Shown here: piece by piece, positions 30,416 through 40,064 of the stretch
How the letters are laid out: every line of letters begins with the position of its first letter
Numbering within the stretch: position 1 is the first letter of the stretch
Assembly: GCF_021726475.1 (NCBI RefSeq)
Contig: NZ_JAKJRU010000006.1
Span: 303,912 to 367,911, forward strand
Origin: Pseudomonas oligotrophica
Lineage (GTDB): Bacteria > Pseudomonadota > Gammaproteobacteria > Pseudomonadales > Pseudomonadaceae
Length of the DNA: 64,000 nucleotides
Reading direction: 5' to 3'
The notes under the pieces: generated by a model
Seen by the model: the letters and a program-made list of their open reading frames with translations, nothing else
The model's database searches: none
What the model was told of the DNA's origin: nothing
Made by a program: the position numbers and the translations under genes

Positions 30416-30919
30416 ATGCGCTGGCCATTCGCCCTTTTCTGCCTGCTGTTCACCACCCTCGGCCACGCCAATGCCACACCCAGCCTGCAGGGCCCGCTGG
30501 TGGACAAGGTGCTGGTGGTCAAGTCCGAGCGCCAGTTGCACCTGCTCAGCCGCGGCCAGACCCTGAAGAGCTATCGCGTCTCGCTGGGCAAGCAGCCGAA
30601 CGGGCCCAAGCAGCAGCAAGGCGACATGCGCACACCGGAAGGCTTCTACTGGATCGACTGGCGCAAGACCAGCGACAAGTTCAACCTGTCGATGCACATC
30701 TCCTACCCGAACGCGCGGGACCTGGCCCATGCCCAGGCCAAGGGCGTGCCGGCGGGCGACATGATCATGCTGCACGGCACGCCGGTGGACGAGGAATATC
30801 CGGAGTGGTTCTTCCATACCCTCGACTGGACCGAGGGCTGCATCGCCCTGCGCAATGACGACATGCAGGAGATCTGGCGGCTGGTCGGCAACGGCACGCT
30901 GATCGAAATCCGCCCCTGA
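30416..30919 (+). CDS. L,D-transpeptidase (YkuD) family exported protein
   Basis: The 167-residue protein has a signal peptide (MRWPFALFCLLFTTLGHANA) and one YkuD domain. The domain opens DKVLVVKSERQLHLLSRGQ and contains the catalytic motif HGTP followed by DWTEGCIALRN with the nucleophilic Cys. Members cross-link peptidoglycan or attach lipoprotein, and others have hydrolytic roles. It is a short single-domain type with no peptidoglycan-binding module. It converges with the YqfO-like gene, with only six bases between the stops. Confidence 0.93.
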   Translation: MRWPFALFCLLFTTLGHANATPSLQGPLVDKVLVVKSERQLHLLSRGQTLKSYRVSLGKQPNGPKQQQGDMRTPEGFYWIDWRKTSDKFNLSMHISYPNARDLAHAQAKGVPAGDMIMLHGTPVDEEYPEWFFHTLDWTEGCIALRNDDMQEIWRLVGNGTLIEIRP

Positions 30920-30925
30920 GTTCCC

Positions 30926-31243
30926 TCAGAACTGCAGATCGGACAGGCGCCAGACCTCGAAGGCCGGCGTCTCGTAGGGATGCGCCCGCTTGAGCGCCTT
31001 GACGCTTTCGTGGATCAGTTCGTCGCCGACGACCATCTCCACCTTCCATTCGGCCAACCGATGCACCTGGCCCTGCGTCCCGATGAACGGCTGGCTGCCC
31101 GACAGCGGCTGGTACTGCCCCTGCCCCAGGACCTGCCAGCAGCAGCTGTCGTAATTGCCGATCCGCCCGCCACCGGCCGCGAAGACGGCGGTCTTCACGC
31201 TTTCCAGGTGGGACTCCGGGACGTAGAAACACAGCTTGTACAT
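30926..31243 (-). CDS. YqfO/NIF3-like small protein
   Basis: The 105-residue protein (MYKLCFYVPESHLESVKTAV, AGGGRIGNYDSCCWQ, HPYETPAFEVW) matches the small domain inserted in bacterial NIF3/YqfO proteins and found alone in pseudomonads. The fold resembles CutA/PII-type trimeric ferredoxin-like proteins. The function is unknown. From memory P. aeruginosa PA3762 occupies the same place beside purL (PA3763). Confidence 0.88.
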   Translation of the reverse strand: MYKLCFYVPESHLESVKTAVFAAGGGRIGNYDSCCWQVLGQGQYQPLSGSQPFIGTQGQVHRLAEWKVEMVVGDELIHESVKALKRAHPYETPAFEVWRLSDLQF

Positions 31244-31383
31244 CGTTTCCTCCAGCCTCGATCGAGCCGGCGCAACGCCGACGACATCATATTGCCATCA
31301 CTCGCACGCAACGTCGGTGAGCCAATTCATGTTCAGACGCAGCCGGACAGCCGGAGTTCTGTCGCGCCAGGTGCGCTGGCGCA

Positions 31384-31421
31384 CAAAAACGAAGGCCCGG
31401 GAGCCATCGGCTTCCGGGCCT
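31384..31421 (-). terminator. Intrinsic terminator of purL
   Basis: A 13-bp stem (31393-31405 with 31409-31421, one G-T pair) with a 3-base loop is followed on the minus strand by TTCGTTTTTGTG. It lies about 25 bases beyond the purL stop. The rest of 31244-31392 shows no gene. Confidence 0.85.
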
Positions 31422-31446
31422 CGGTGTGTCGGCGCATGCGCGACCG

Positions 31447-34400
31447 TCAGTCGACCCACACCCGCGCGTTGCGGAACATGCGCATCCAGCCGCCATCCTC
31501 CTGCCACTCGTCCGGGCGCCAGGAGTTGGTCACCGCGCGGAACACCCGCTCGGGGTGCGGCATCATGATGGTCACCCGGCCGTCGCGGCTGGTCAGGCCG
31601 GTGATGCCGCGCGGCGAGCCGTTGGGGTTGGCCGGGTAGCGCTCGGTGACCTTGCCGTGGTTGTCCACGTAGCGCAGCGCCACGGTGCCGGAAAGGTCGG
31701 CCTGCAGCATCGCCTCCTCGCTTTCGAACTCCGCGTGGCCCTCGCCGTGGGCGATGGCGATCGGCAGGCGCGAGCCGGCCATGCCCTGCAGGAAGATCGA
31801 CGGCGAGTCCTGTACCTGCACCATCGCCACCCGCGCCTCGAACTGCTCGGAACGGTTGCGCACGAAGTGCGGCCAGGCCTCGCTGCCGGGTACCAGCTCG
31901 TGCAGGTTGCTCATCATCTGGCAGCCGTTGCACACGCCCAGGGCGAAGCTGTCACTGCGCTCGAAGAAGGCCTGGAAGCCGTCGCGGGCACGCGCATTGA
32001 ACAGGATCGACTTGGCCCAGCCCTCGCCAGCACCGAGCACGTCGCCATAGGAGAAGCCGCCGCAGGCGACCAGGCCCTTGAACGCCTCGAGGTCGATGCG
32101 CCCGGCGAGGATGTCGCTCATGTGCACGTCGACCGCGCTGAAGCCGGCGCGGTCGAACGCGGCCGCCATTTCCACCTGGCCGTTGACGCCCTGCTCGCGC
32201 AGGATCGCCACCTTCGGCCGCACGCCCTTCTTGATGTAGGGCGCCGCCACGTCGGCATTCACGTCGAAGGTCAGCTTCGCGTGCAGGCCCGGGTTGTCCT
32301 CTTCGAGGATGGCATCGAACTCCTGGTCGGCGCAGGCGGCGTTGTCGCGCAGGCGCTGGATGCGGTAGCTGGTCTCGGCCCACTGGCGTTGCAGCAGGCG
32401 ACGCTCACCGGCGAACAGTTCGTTGCCGGCGAACTGGATGGCGATATGGCCGTTGTTGGTCGGCTGGCCGATGACCGCGACGCAGTCGCCCAGGCCGGCG
32501 GCGCTGAACTGGCCGAGGACCAGCTCGGTATCGCCCTGGCGAACCTGGATGACCGCCCCCAGCTCTTCGTTGAACAGCAGGGCCGGTGCTTCCTCGGCCC
32601 GCTCCAGCAAGCCGTCGAGCGCCAGCTTGAGACCGCAATGCCCGGCAAAGGCCATCTCCACCAGGGTGGTCAGCAGGCCGCCGTCGGAGCGGTCGTGATA
32701 GGCCAGCAGCAGGTCGTCCTGGTTGAGCCCCTGCAGCACGGCGAAGAAGGCCTTGAGGTCTTCGGCATCGTCGACGTCCGGCGCCTGGCGGCCGAGCTGG
32801 CCGTAGACCTGGGCGAGGATGGAGGCGCCCATGCGGTTCTGCCCGCGGCCGAGATCGATCAGGATCAGGTCGGTGGCACCCTTGTCCAGGCGCAGCTGCG
32901 GGGTCAGCGTGCCGCGGATATCGCTCACCGGGGCGAAGCCGGAAACCACCAGCGACAGCGGCGAGGTGACGCTCTTTTCAGCGCCCTGCTCCTGCCAGCG
33001 GGTCTTCATGGACATGGAGTCCTTGCCCACCGGGATGGTCATGCCCAGCTGCGGGCAGAGCTCCATGCCGACCGCGCGCACGGTGTCGTACAGCCGCGCA
33101 TCCTCGCCGGGGTGGCCGGCGGCGGCCATCCAGTTGGCCGAGAGCTTGATGTCGGCCAGCGAGGCGATGCGCGCCGCCGCCAGGTTGGTGATGGTCTCGC
33201 CGATGGCCATGCGTCCGGATGCCGGGGCATCGAGCAGCGCCAGCGGGGTACGCTCGCCCATCGCCATCGCCTCGCCGGTGTGCACGTCGTAGCTGGTGGC
33301 GGTCACGGCGCAGTCGGCCACCGGCACCTGCCAGGGACCGACCATCTGGTCGCGGGCCACCTGGCCGGTGATCGAGCGGTCGCCGATGGTGATCAGGAAG
33401 CTCTTGCTGGCCACGGCGGGATGATGCAGCACACGGCCGACCGCCTCGGCCAGGTCGACCTTGGCCGCATCGAAGTCGTCACCCAGCTCGGCCTCGCGGC
33501 TGGCGCTGCGATGCATGCGCGGCGGCTTGCCGAGCAGCACGGAGAGCGGCATGTCCACCGGCTTGTTGTCGAAATGGCGGTCGGCGACCGTCAGGTGCGG
33601 CTCGGCGGTGGCTTCGCCGACCACCGCGAAGGGGCAGCGCTCGCGTTCGCAGATGGCCTTGAAGCGCTCGAAGTCGGCCGCATCGACCGAGAGCACGTAG
33701 CGCTCCTGGGATTCGTTGCACCAGATTTCGTGCGGGGCCATGCCCGGCTCGTCGTTGGGGATGTTGCGCAGCTCGAAGCGACCGCCGCGGCCGCCGTCGT
33801 TGACCAGTTCCGGGAAGGCGTTGGACAGGCCACCGGCGCCGACGTCGTGGATGAACTTGATCGGGTTGGCGTCACCCAGCTGCCAGCAGCGGTCGATGAC
33901 TTCCTGGCAGCGCCGCTCCATCTCCGGGTTGTCGCGCTGTACCGAGGCGAAGTCCAGGTCCGCCGAGCTGGTGCCGGTGGCCATCGACGAGGCCGCGCCG
34001 CCCCCCAGGCCGATCAGCATGGCCGGGCCGCCGAGCACGATCAGCTTGGCGCCGACCGAGATCTCGCCCTTCTGCACGTGCTCCTCGCGAATGTTGCCCA
34101 TGCCGCCGGCGAGCATGATCGGCTTGTGGTAGCCGCGCACTTCCTCGCCGCGCGGCGTCTGCACGGCCTGCTCGAAGGTACGGAAATAGCCGGTCAGCGC
34201 CGGGCGGCCGAACTCGTTGTTGAACGCGGCGCCACCCAGCGGGCCTTCGATCATGATGTCCAGCGGCGTGACGATGCGCTCGGGCTTGCCGTAGGGCTTC
34301 TCCCACGGCTGCAGGAAGCCCGGGATGTTCAGGTTGGAGACGGTGAAACCGGTCAGGCCGGCCTTGGGCTTGGCGCCGCGGCCGGTGGCGCCTTCGTCGC

Positions 34401-35343
34401 GGATCTCGCCGCCCGAGCCGGTGGAGGCGCCGGGGAACGGCGCGATGGCGGTCGGGTGGTTGTGCGTCTCCACCTTCATCAGGATGTGCACCGGCTCCTG
34501 GCTGGCGGCGTACTCGCCGGTCGCAGGATTCGGATAGAAGCGCCCGGCGACGTTGCCGACGATCACTGCGGCGTTGTCCTTGTAGGCCGAGAGCACGCCT
34601 TCGCGGTGCATCTCGTAGGTGTTCTTGATCATGCCGAACAGCGACTTGTCCTGACTCTGGCCGTCGATGTCCCAGCTGGCATTGAAGATCTTGTGCCGGC
34701 AGTGCTCGGAATTGGCCTGGGCGAACATCATCAGCTCGATGTCGTGCGGGTTGCGCGCCAGCTCGGTGAAGGCCTTGACCAGGTAGTCGATCTCATCGTC
34801 GGCCAGGGCCAGGCCCAGCTCGACGTTGGCCTTCTCCAGCGCGCCACGCCCACCGCCGAGCACGTCCACCGCGGTCAGCGGGCGCGGCTGGGCATGGCTG
34901 AACAGGCCTTCGGCCTGTTCGAAGCGCTCGAGCACGATCTGCGTCATGCGGTCGTGCAGCGCGGCCGCGATCAGCTGGGCGTCAGCCTCGGACAGCTCGC
35001 CGGCGACGTAGTAGGCGATGCCGCGCTCCAGGCGCTGGATCTTGCCCAGGCCGCAGTTGTGCGCGATGTCGCTGGCCTTGCTCGACCACGGCGAGATGGT
35101 GCCGAAGCGCGGCACCACGAGGAACAACCGGCCGCTCGGTTCCTGCACCGGGACGCTGGGGCCGTACTTGAGCAGACGCGCCAGCACCTGCTGCTCGTCC
35201 GAACCGAGCACGTCGCTGGCCTCGGCGAAGTGGGCGAACTCGGCGTACAGGCCGCTTACCGCGGGGACCTTCTCGGTCAACTGGGCCAGGAGCTTGCCAT
35301 GACGGAAGGCGGAAAGAGCGGGGGCGCCGCGCAGGATCAACAT
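31447..35343 (-). CDS. purL: Phosphoribosylformylglycinamidine synthase, single-chain
   Basis: The 1298-residue enzyme converts FGAR to FGAM with glutamine and ATP. The order is an N-terminal PurS-like region, two AIRS/FGAM-synthase ATP domains ([18 protein letters not shown] and [33 protein letters not shown]) and a C-terminal class I glutamine amidotransferase ([17 protein letters not shown], catalytic Cys in [13 protein letters not shown], His-X-Glu in [11 protein letters not shown]). The length fits the large gammaproteobacterial type. ATG 35343 ([14 protein letters not shown]) is the family start. A TAGAAT -10-like hexamer at 35384-35389 has no good -35. Confidence 0.98.
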   Translation of the reverse strand: MLILRGAPALSAFRHGKLLAQLTEKVPAVSGLYAEFAHFAEASDVLGSDEQQVLARLLKYGPSVPVQEPSGRLFLVVPRFGTISPWSSKASDIAHNCGLGKIQRLERGIAYYVAGELSEADAQLIAAALHDRMTQIVLERFEQAEGLFSHAQPRPLTAVDVLGGGRGALEKANVELGLALADDEIDYLVKAFTELARNPHDIELMMFAQANSEHCRHKIFNASWDIDGQSQDKSLFGMIKNTYEMHREGVLSAYKDNAAVIVGNVAGRFYPNPATGEYAASQEPVHILMKVETHNHPTAIAPFPGASTGSGGEIRDEGATGRGAKPKAGLTGFTVSNLNIPGFLQPWEKPYGKPERIVTPLDIMIEGPLGGAAFNNEFGRPALTGYFRTFEQAVQTPRGEEVRGYHKPIMLAGGMGNIREEHVQKGEISVGAKLIVLGGPAMLIGLGGGAASSMATGTSSADLDFASVQRDNPEMERRCQEVIDRCWQLGDANPIKFIHDVGAGGLSNAFPELVNDGGRGGRFELRNIPNDEPGMAPHEIWCNESQERYVLSVDAADFERFKAICERERCPFAVVGEATAEPHLTVADRHFDNKPVDMPLSVLLGKPPRMHRSASREAELGDDFDAAKVDLAEAVGRVLHHPAVASKSFLITIGDRSITGQVARDQMVGPWQVPVADCAVTATSYDVHTGEAMAMGERTPLALLDAPASGRMAIGETITNLAAARIASLADIKLSANWMAAAGHPGEDARLYDTVRAVGMELCPQLGMTIPVGKDSMSMKTRWQEQGAEKSVTSPLSLVVSGFAPVSDIRGTLTPQLRLDKGATDLILIDLGRGQNRMGASILAQVYGQLGRQAPDVDDAEDLKAFFAVLQGLNQDDLLLAYHDRSDGGLLTTLVEMAFAGHCGLKLALDGLLERAEEAPALLFNEELGAVIQVRQGDTELVLGQFSAAGLGDCVAVIGQPTNNGHIAIQFAGNELFAGERRLLQRQWAETSYRIQRLRDNAACADQEFDAILEEDNPGLHAKLTFDVNADVAAPYIKKGVRPKVAILREQGVNGQVEMAAAFDRAGFSAVDVHMSDILAGRIDLEAFKGLVACGGFSYGDVLGAGEGWAKSILFNARARDGFQAFFERSDSFALGVCNGCQMMSNLHELVPGSEAWPHFVRNRSEQFEARVAMVQVQDSPSIFLQGMAGSRLPIAIAHGEGHAEFESEEAMLQADLSGTVALRYVDNHGKVTERYPANPNGSPRGITGLTSRDGRVTIMMPHPERVFRAVTNSWRPDEWQEDGGWMRMFRNARVWVD

Positions 35344-35454
35344 CGTCGGAACAGCCTCGGTGAGGGAGCAGTCGGGGGCGCGTATTCTAGCCCATGACGG
35401 CGCTCGAGGGGCAGCGACCCGATGCAAGCCCGGCAGCCGACTCGCGGACCGGCG

Positions 35455-36795
35455 CTATCGCGCACCGCCCGAATGGGCCTCGATAGCGCGCCAGACGCCA
35501 TATTGGCCGACCGGTCGCTTCATCGGCAGGCGCTTGACCTCTTCCAGGCGTTGCGTATCGAGCACGATCACGGCGCCGTCGTCGCGCCCCAGGCTGGCCA
35601 GCGCGTAGCGCCCGTCGCGGGTGAATTCGACAGGCGCCAGCGTCTCGCCCGGCGCGGCGGTGAAGTGCCACACGATTTCCAGGGTGTCCCGGTCGATCGC
35701 CTGCAGCACATGCCGCGAATCGGCCGCCAGCCTCGAATCGACGAACAGGTAGCGGCTCTGCTCATGGCCCGCAAGAAAAGTCCCCGGACCTTGCAGGGGG
35801 ATGCGGCGCAGCAATTCGCGCTGCTGCGGATCGATCACCGCGACTTCCGCCAGCGCCAGGTTGCTGCTGGCCATCAGCGTCACGCCCTGGCGGCGCCAGC
35901 TGACGGCCGTGCCCAGTTGCGGACGGCCGTGCAAGGGCAGGCTGCCGATTCGCTGGCGCGCATCCAGCTGGATCACCGGCACCTCGCCCTGCCGCGACAC
36001 CCCGAACAGCTCGGCCTGACCGGGCTTGAGGAAGAAGTCATCCAGCGGCACGTCCAGTTCGATGCGTCGCGGATTGAGATAGGCCGTGACGAAGGTGCCT
36101 TCCCGGTACTGGAAGTCATGCACCCGGCCGACCGCCATGTCGCCGGCCTGCGGGTCGTAGCCGACTTCCCACAACTCGGCGATGTCCTTCATCGCCACGA
36201 CGAACGACCGCCGCCACGGCGCGCTGTAGACCGCCGACACCTCGGAGCTGCGCTCGGCCTTCTGATCGAGGGCCGGCATGGACTTGAGCAGGTTCAGCTC
36301 GCCGTCCAGCAGCACCAGGGTATGGGGCCGGTGGTTGCCCACGGCGATATGGTCGCCGGCCGGGTCGACGGCAAGGGTGCGCGCGTCCAGCCCCGCCCGC
36401 ACCTCGGCCACGGCCTCGAGCGTCCACAGGTCGTACTTGGTCACCCAGCCGTCGCGGGAAAGGAAGAAGGCGTAGCGACCGTCGCCGGTGAATCCCGGAC
36501 TGCCCTGCAGCTGCGCCCGGGTGGCGAGGCGATGCAAGGGCTCGAGCTTGGCGCCATCGAGGATCGAGACGTGGGAATCGCCGGCCTCGACCACCAGCAT
36601 CAGCCCCAGCGGATCGGCCTGGTAGACCGGCGCCTGCGCCGTAGTGGCCTCGCGCAGCAAGTGGCGAGAAGCGCGGATGTCCGCCGCGCTCCATGACTCC
36701 TGGGCCTGCGCGGCGACGGCCAGCAGGCTTCCCAGCAGCCAGATCGCCAGGCCCTGCCGCGAACGCGTGACGCCACCTCTTCTGTGCCTGGACAT
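35455..36795 (-). CDS. Cytochrome d1-like beta-propeller protein (NirF/NirS-domain relative), isolated
   Basis: The 446-residue protein begins with a basic segment and a signal peptide (QGLAIWLLGSLLAVAAQA), then an eight-bladed-propeller-like region related to the d1 domain of NirS and to NirF. Recognisable elements are GRYAFFLSRDGWVTKYDLW, DARTLAVDPAGDHIAVGNH, the segment GTFLAGHEQSRYLFVDS and the C-terminal GRYALASLGRDDGAVIVLD. Compared by eye with NirS, the heme-d1 proximal His and the two active-site His (after APFLHDGG and STSHLGDG in NirS) are not conserved. No CXXCH is present and no other nir gene is near. It may be a periplasmic heme-d1-related or non-heme propeller protein; no activity should be assumed. 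ATG 36795 has GGGAGGCGGGGC. Confidence 0.8.
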   Translation of the reverse strand: MSRHRRGGVTRSRQGLAIWLLGSLLAVAAQAQESWSAADIRASRHLLREATTAQAPVYQADPLGLMLVVEAGDSHVSILDGAKLEPLHRLATRAQLQGSPGFTGDGRYAFFLSRDGWVTKYDLWTLEAVAEVRAGLDARTLAVDPAGDHIAVGNHRPHTLVLLDGELNLLKSMPALDQKAERSSEVSAVYSAPWRRSFVVAMKDIAELWEVGYDPQAGDMAVGRVHDFQYREGTFVTAYLNPRRIELDVPLDDFFLKPGQAELFGVSRQGEVPVIQLDARQRIGSLPLHGRPQLGTAVSWRRQGVTLMASSNLALAEVAVIDPQQRELLRRIPLQGPGTFLAGHEQSRYLFVDSRLAADSRHVLQAIDRDTLEIVWHFTAAPGETLAPVEFTRDGRYALASLGRDDGAVIVLDTQRLEEVKRLPMKRPVGQYGVWRAIEAHSGGAR

Positions 36796-36912
36796 GCCCC
36801 GCCTCCCGAAGCTCGATGATGGGCAGCGATTACATGCCAGGCGCAACCGCAACCCCATGACCGGCGTCAATCGCAGGCCAGGCGGTGCCTCGCGGCGGTG
36901 TCCGCGCGCCGC

Positions 36913-37677
36913 TCAGTGGAGGATCTGGCTGAGGAACAGCCGGGTGCGGTCGCTCTCCGGGCTGGTGAAGAACACCTCCGGCGCGGCCTGCTCGACGATC
37001 TCGCCCTTGTCCATGAAGATCACCCGATCGGCAACGGTACGGGCAAAGCCCATCTCGTGGGTCACGCAGAGCATGGTCATGCCGCTCTCGGCCAAGGCGA
37101 TCATGGTGTCGAGCACCTCCTTGACCATCTCCGGGTCGAGCGCCGAGGTGGGCTCGTCGAACAGCATGATCTTGGGTTTCATGCACAGCGCCCGGGCGAT
37201 CGCCACGCGCTGTTGCTGGCCGCCGGAGAGCTGCCCGGGGAACTTGTTTGCCTGCTCGGGAATGCGCACCCGCTCCAGGTAGTGCATGGCCACCTCCTCG
37301 GCCTCGCGGCGCGGCAGCTTGCGCACCCAGATCGGCGCCAGGGTGCAGTTCTGCAGCACCGTCAGGTGCGGGAACAGGTTGAAATGCTGGAATACCATGC
37401 CGACTTCGCTGCGAATGGCCTCGATCTGCTTGAGGTCACTGGTCAGCTCGTGGCCGTCGACCACGATCCGCCCCTGCTGGTGCTCCTCCAGCCGGTTGAG
37501 GCAGCGGATGGTGGTCGACTTGCCCGAGCCGGAGGGGCCGCAGAGCACGATGCGCTCGCCCTGGCGCACCTTGAGGTTTATGTCCTTGAGCACGTGGAAC
37601 TGGCCGTACCACTTGTGCACGCCCTGCATGAGGATGATCGGCTGGTCGGCCGTCTTGGCCTGGATGGTTTCGTTCAT
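36913..37677 (-). CDS. aapP: General amino acid ABC transporter ATPase (AapP type)
   Basis: The 254-residue ATPase has the Walker A loop [15 protein letters not shown], the Q-loop region [15 protein letters not shown], the signature [15 protein letters not shown] and Walker [17 protein letters not shown], with the switch His in [10 protein letters not shown]. It energises uptake by the AapQ and AapM permeases. It is the last gene of aapJQMP, nine bases after aapM. Confidence 0.95.
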   Translation of the reverse strand: MNETIQAKTADQPIILMQGVHKWYGQFHVLKDINLKVRQGERIVLCGPSGSGKSTTIRCLNRLEEHQQGRIVVDGHELTSDLKQIEAIRSEVGMVFQHFNLFPHLTVLQNCTLAPIWVRKLPRREAEEVAMHYLERVRIPEQANKFPGQLSGGQQQRVAIARALCMKPKIMLFDEPTSALDPEMVKEVLDTMIALAESGMTMLCVTHEMGFARTVADRVIFMDKGEIVEQAAPEVFFTSPESDRTRLFLSQILH

Positions 37678-37686
37678 GATTGGCTC

Positions 37687-38781
37687 CTAGCTCCGGTGGC
37701 CGGTGTCCAGCCGGCGTTCCAGATGCATCGAATAACGGGACATGCCGAAGCAGAACAGCCAGTACACCAGCGCGGCGAACACGTAGCCCTCGGTGGACAT
37801 GCCCAGCCAGGCCGGGTCGGCAGTGGCGCGCTTGATGCTGTTGAGGAAGTCGAACAGGCCGATGATGATCACCAGGCTGGTGTCCTTGAACAGCGCGATG
37901 AAGGTGTTGACGATGCCGGGGATCACCAGCTTCAGCGCCTGCGGCAGGATCACCAGCCCCATCATCCGCCAGTAGCCCAGGCCCATGGCCGCGGCGGCTT
38001 CGTACTGGCCCTTGGGGATGGCCTGCAGGCCGCCACGCACCACCTCGGCGATGTAGGCCGCCTCGAAGAAGATCACCATCAGCATGGCGCGCAGCAGCTT
38101 GTCGAGGTTCATGCCCTCGGGCAGGAACAGCGGCAGCATCACCGAGGACATGAACAGCACGGTGATCAACGGCACGCCGCGCCAGAACTCGATGAAGGTC
38201 ACGCAGAGCACGCGGATCGCCGGCATGTCCGAGCGCCGCCCGAGCGCCAGCAGGATGCCCAGCGGCAGCGCGCCGGCGATGCCTACCGCGGCGATGATGA
38301 TGGTCAGCATCAGCCCGCCCCACTGGCTGGTCGGCACCACCTGCAGGCCGAGGCCGCCATGCAGCAGCCAGAAGGCCAGCCAGGGGTAGACCAGCAGGTA
38401 GGCCAGGCCGTAGCGCACCTTGTGGCGGAACTGGCGGACCAGCAGCGGCGCCGCCGCGACCAGCGCCAGCCACAGCGTGGCGTCGACCCGCCAACGTGCA
38501 TCCACCGGGTAGAAGCCGTACATGAACTGGCCGAAGCGCACCTGCACGAACACCCAGCAGGCGCCCTCGCGACCGCAGTCGCTGCGTGTCTCGCCGGACC
38601 AGTCGGCACTGAAGATGGCCCAATCCAGCAACGGCGGCACGATCAGCCAGACCAGGTACAGCCCCAGCAGGGTCAGCAGGCCGTTTAGCCAGTTGGAGAA
38701 CAGGTTGGCGCGCAGCCAGCCGGCCAGGCCGACTTCGCGCGGTGGCGGCGGCAGGTCGGGCTTGAACACGTGTTGGGTCAT
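37687..38781 (-). CDS. aapM: General amino acid ABC transporter permease (AapM type)
   Basis: The 364-residue permease has an extended N-terminal part with several membrane helices and a periplasmic segment (residues about 60-110), then the BPD_transp_1 permease core. The core includes YIAEVVRGGLQAIPKGQYEA and ALKLVIPGIVNTFIALFKDT, the EAA loop family. It pairs with AapQ; the length, larger than HisM-type permeases, fits AapM. Stop and start are separated by small gaps from aapQ (7 bp) and aapP (9 bp). Confidence 0.93.
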   Translation of the reverse strand: MTQHVFKPDLPPPPREVGLAGWLRANLFSNWLNGLLTLLGLYLVWLIVPPLLDWAIFSADWSGETRSDCGREGACWVFVQVRFGQFMYGFYPVDARWRVDATLWLALVAAAPLLVRQFRHKVRYGLAYLLVYPWLAFWLLHGGLGLQVVPTSQWGGLMLTIIIAAVGIAGALPLGILLALGRRSDMPAIRVLCVTFIEFWRGVPLITVLFMSSVMLPLFLPEGMNLDKLLRAMLMVIFFEAAYIAEVVRGGLQAIPKGQYEAAAAMGLGYWRMMGLVILPQALKLVIPGIVNTFIALFKDTSLVIIIGLFDFLNSIKRATADPAWLGMSTEGYVFAALVYWLFCFGMSRYSMHLERRLDTGHRS

Positions 38782-38788
38782 GGCAGCC

Positions 38789-39973
38789 TCACCGCTCGGT
38801 CAGCGCGATGCGCTTGTTGTACGCGTTCATCAACAGCGAAATGCTGATGCTGATGGCCAGGTACACGCTCATGGTGATGGCCATGGTCTCGATGGCCTGG
38901 CCGGTCTGGTTGAGCACCGTGCCGGCGAACAGCGAGACCATGTCCGGATAGCCGATGGCGGCGGCCAGCGACGAGTTCTTCGCCAGGTTCAGGTACTGGC
39001 TGGTCAGCGGCGGCACGATCACCCGCAGCGCCTGGGGAATGATCACCAGCCGCAGCAACTGCCCGGGCCGCAGGCCGAGCGATGCCGCGGCCTCGGTCTG
39101 CCCGCGGCTGACCGCCTGGATGCCGGCGCGCACCGTCTCGCCGATGAAGGCCGCGGTGTACACCGACAGCGCCACGACGATGGCGACCAGCTCGGGAATC
39201 ACCGTCCAGCCACCGCGGATGTTGAAGCGCTGCAACTGCGGCACGTCCCACTGGAACGGGCTGCCCCACAGCAGCGCGGCCAGCCAGGGGACGGCAACCA
39301 GCAGCGCCAGCGCCGACCAGAACAGCGGAAAGCGCCGCCCCGTCGCATCGCGCCGCGCCTTCGCCCAGCGCGCCAGCACGCCGCAGAGCACGATCGCCAG
39401 CAGCAGCGCCAGCCAGAACGCCCAGAAGCCATCGCCCGCGCTGGGGGCCGGCAGTTGCAGGCCGCGGTTGTTGACGAACACCAGGTCGCCCAGGCTCAGG
39501 CTGTCGCGCGGTCCGGGCAGCGGGCCGATGACGGCGAAATAGACGAAGAAGATCTGCAGCAGCGGCGGGATGTTGCGAAAGGTCTCGATATACAGCGTGG
39601 CGAGCTTGCGGATCAGCCAGTTCGGCGACAGCCGCGCCACGCCGAGCACGAAGCCGAGCACGGTGGCCAGGACGATGCCGACCACGCTGACCAGCAAGGT
39701 ATTGAGCAGGCCGACCCAGAACACCCGGCCGTAGGTATCGCTTTCGCTGTAGTCGATCAGGTGCTGCGGGATGCCGAAGCCGGCGGCGTTGTCGAGGAAG
39801 CCGAAGCCGGAGTTGATGCCGCGATGGGCCAGGTTGGCCTGGGTGTTATGGAACAGGAACCAGCCAAAGGCGACGACCGCCACGACAGCGACGATCTGGA
39901 ACAGCCAGGCACGCGCCTGGGGGTCGGTGAGCAGCGAGCCACCCACGCGACGGGTAGATCCGTTGGTGCGCAT
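38789..39973 (-). CDS. aapQ: General amino acid ABC transporter permease (AapQ type)
   Basis: The 394-residue permease has a large N-terminal membrane region and a permease core with AAFIGETVRAGIQAVSRGQT and the EAA-type loop ALRVIVPPLTSQYLNLAKNS. In AapQ the inserted region between helices is long, as here (about residues 150-230). It forms the membrane channel with AapM. It begins 91 bases after the aapJ stop; a hairpin in that gap may lower its expression relative to aapJ. Confidence 0.93.
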   Translation of the reverse strand: MRTNGSTRRVGGSLLTDPQARAWLFQIVAVVAVVAFGWFLFHNTQANLAHRGINSGFGFLDNAAGFGIPQHLIDYSESDTYGRVFWVGLLNTLLVSVVGIVLATVLGFVLGVARLSPNWLIRKLATLYIETFRNIPPLLQIFFVYFAVIGPLPGPRDSLSLGDLVFVNNRGLQLPAPSAGDGFWAFWLALLLAIVLCGVLARWAKARRDATGRRFPLFWSALALLVAVPWLAALLWGSPFQWDVPQLQRFNIRGGWTVIPELVAIVVALSVYTAAFIGETVRAGIQAVSRGQTEAAASLGLRPGQLLRLVIIPQALRVIVPPLTSQYLNLAKNSSLAAAIGYPDMVSLFAGTVLNQTGQAIETMAITMSVYLAISISISLLMNAYNKRIALTER

Positions 39974-40037
39974 AGGGAAACCTCATGATGCGCGGCCGGC
40001 GGCATCCTCCCGCCGGCCACGCTCATCCCTTGGAACG

Positions 40038-40060
40038 GCCGGCCAGGAGCGCCGGCCGGC
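40038..40060 (-). terminator. GC-rich hairpin between aapJ and aapQ
   Basis: GCCGGCC (40038-40044) pairs with GGCCGGC (40054-40060) over 7 bp with a 9-base loop; alternative pairings exist in this palindromic stretch. Hairpins placed just after the binding-protein gene of an ABC operon often raise binding-protein levels over permease levels; that role here is inference. Confidence 0.4.
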
Positions 40061-40064
40061 TCGA

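Noticed and set aside
31426..35397. Plus-strand frame of 1323 codons opposite purL
   Set aside because: It is antisense to an unmistakable purL; the translation has no recognisable motif and arises from GC-rich codon bias.
35455..36795. Calling the d1-like gene nirF or nirN
   Set aside because: Key heme and catalytic His residues are not seen and no nir or heme-d1 genes are adjacent, so a functional name would be unsafe.
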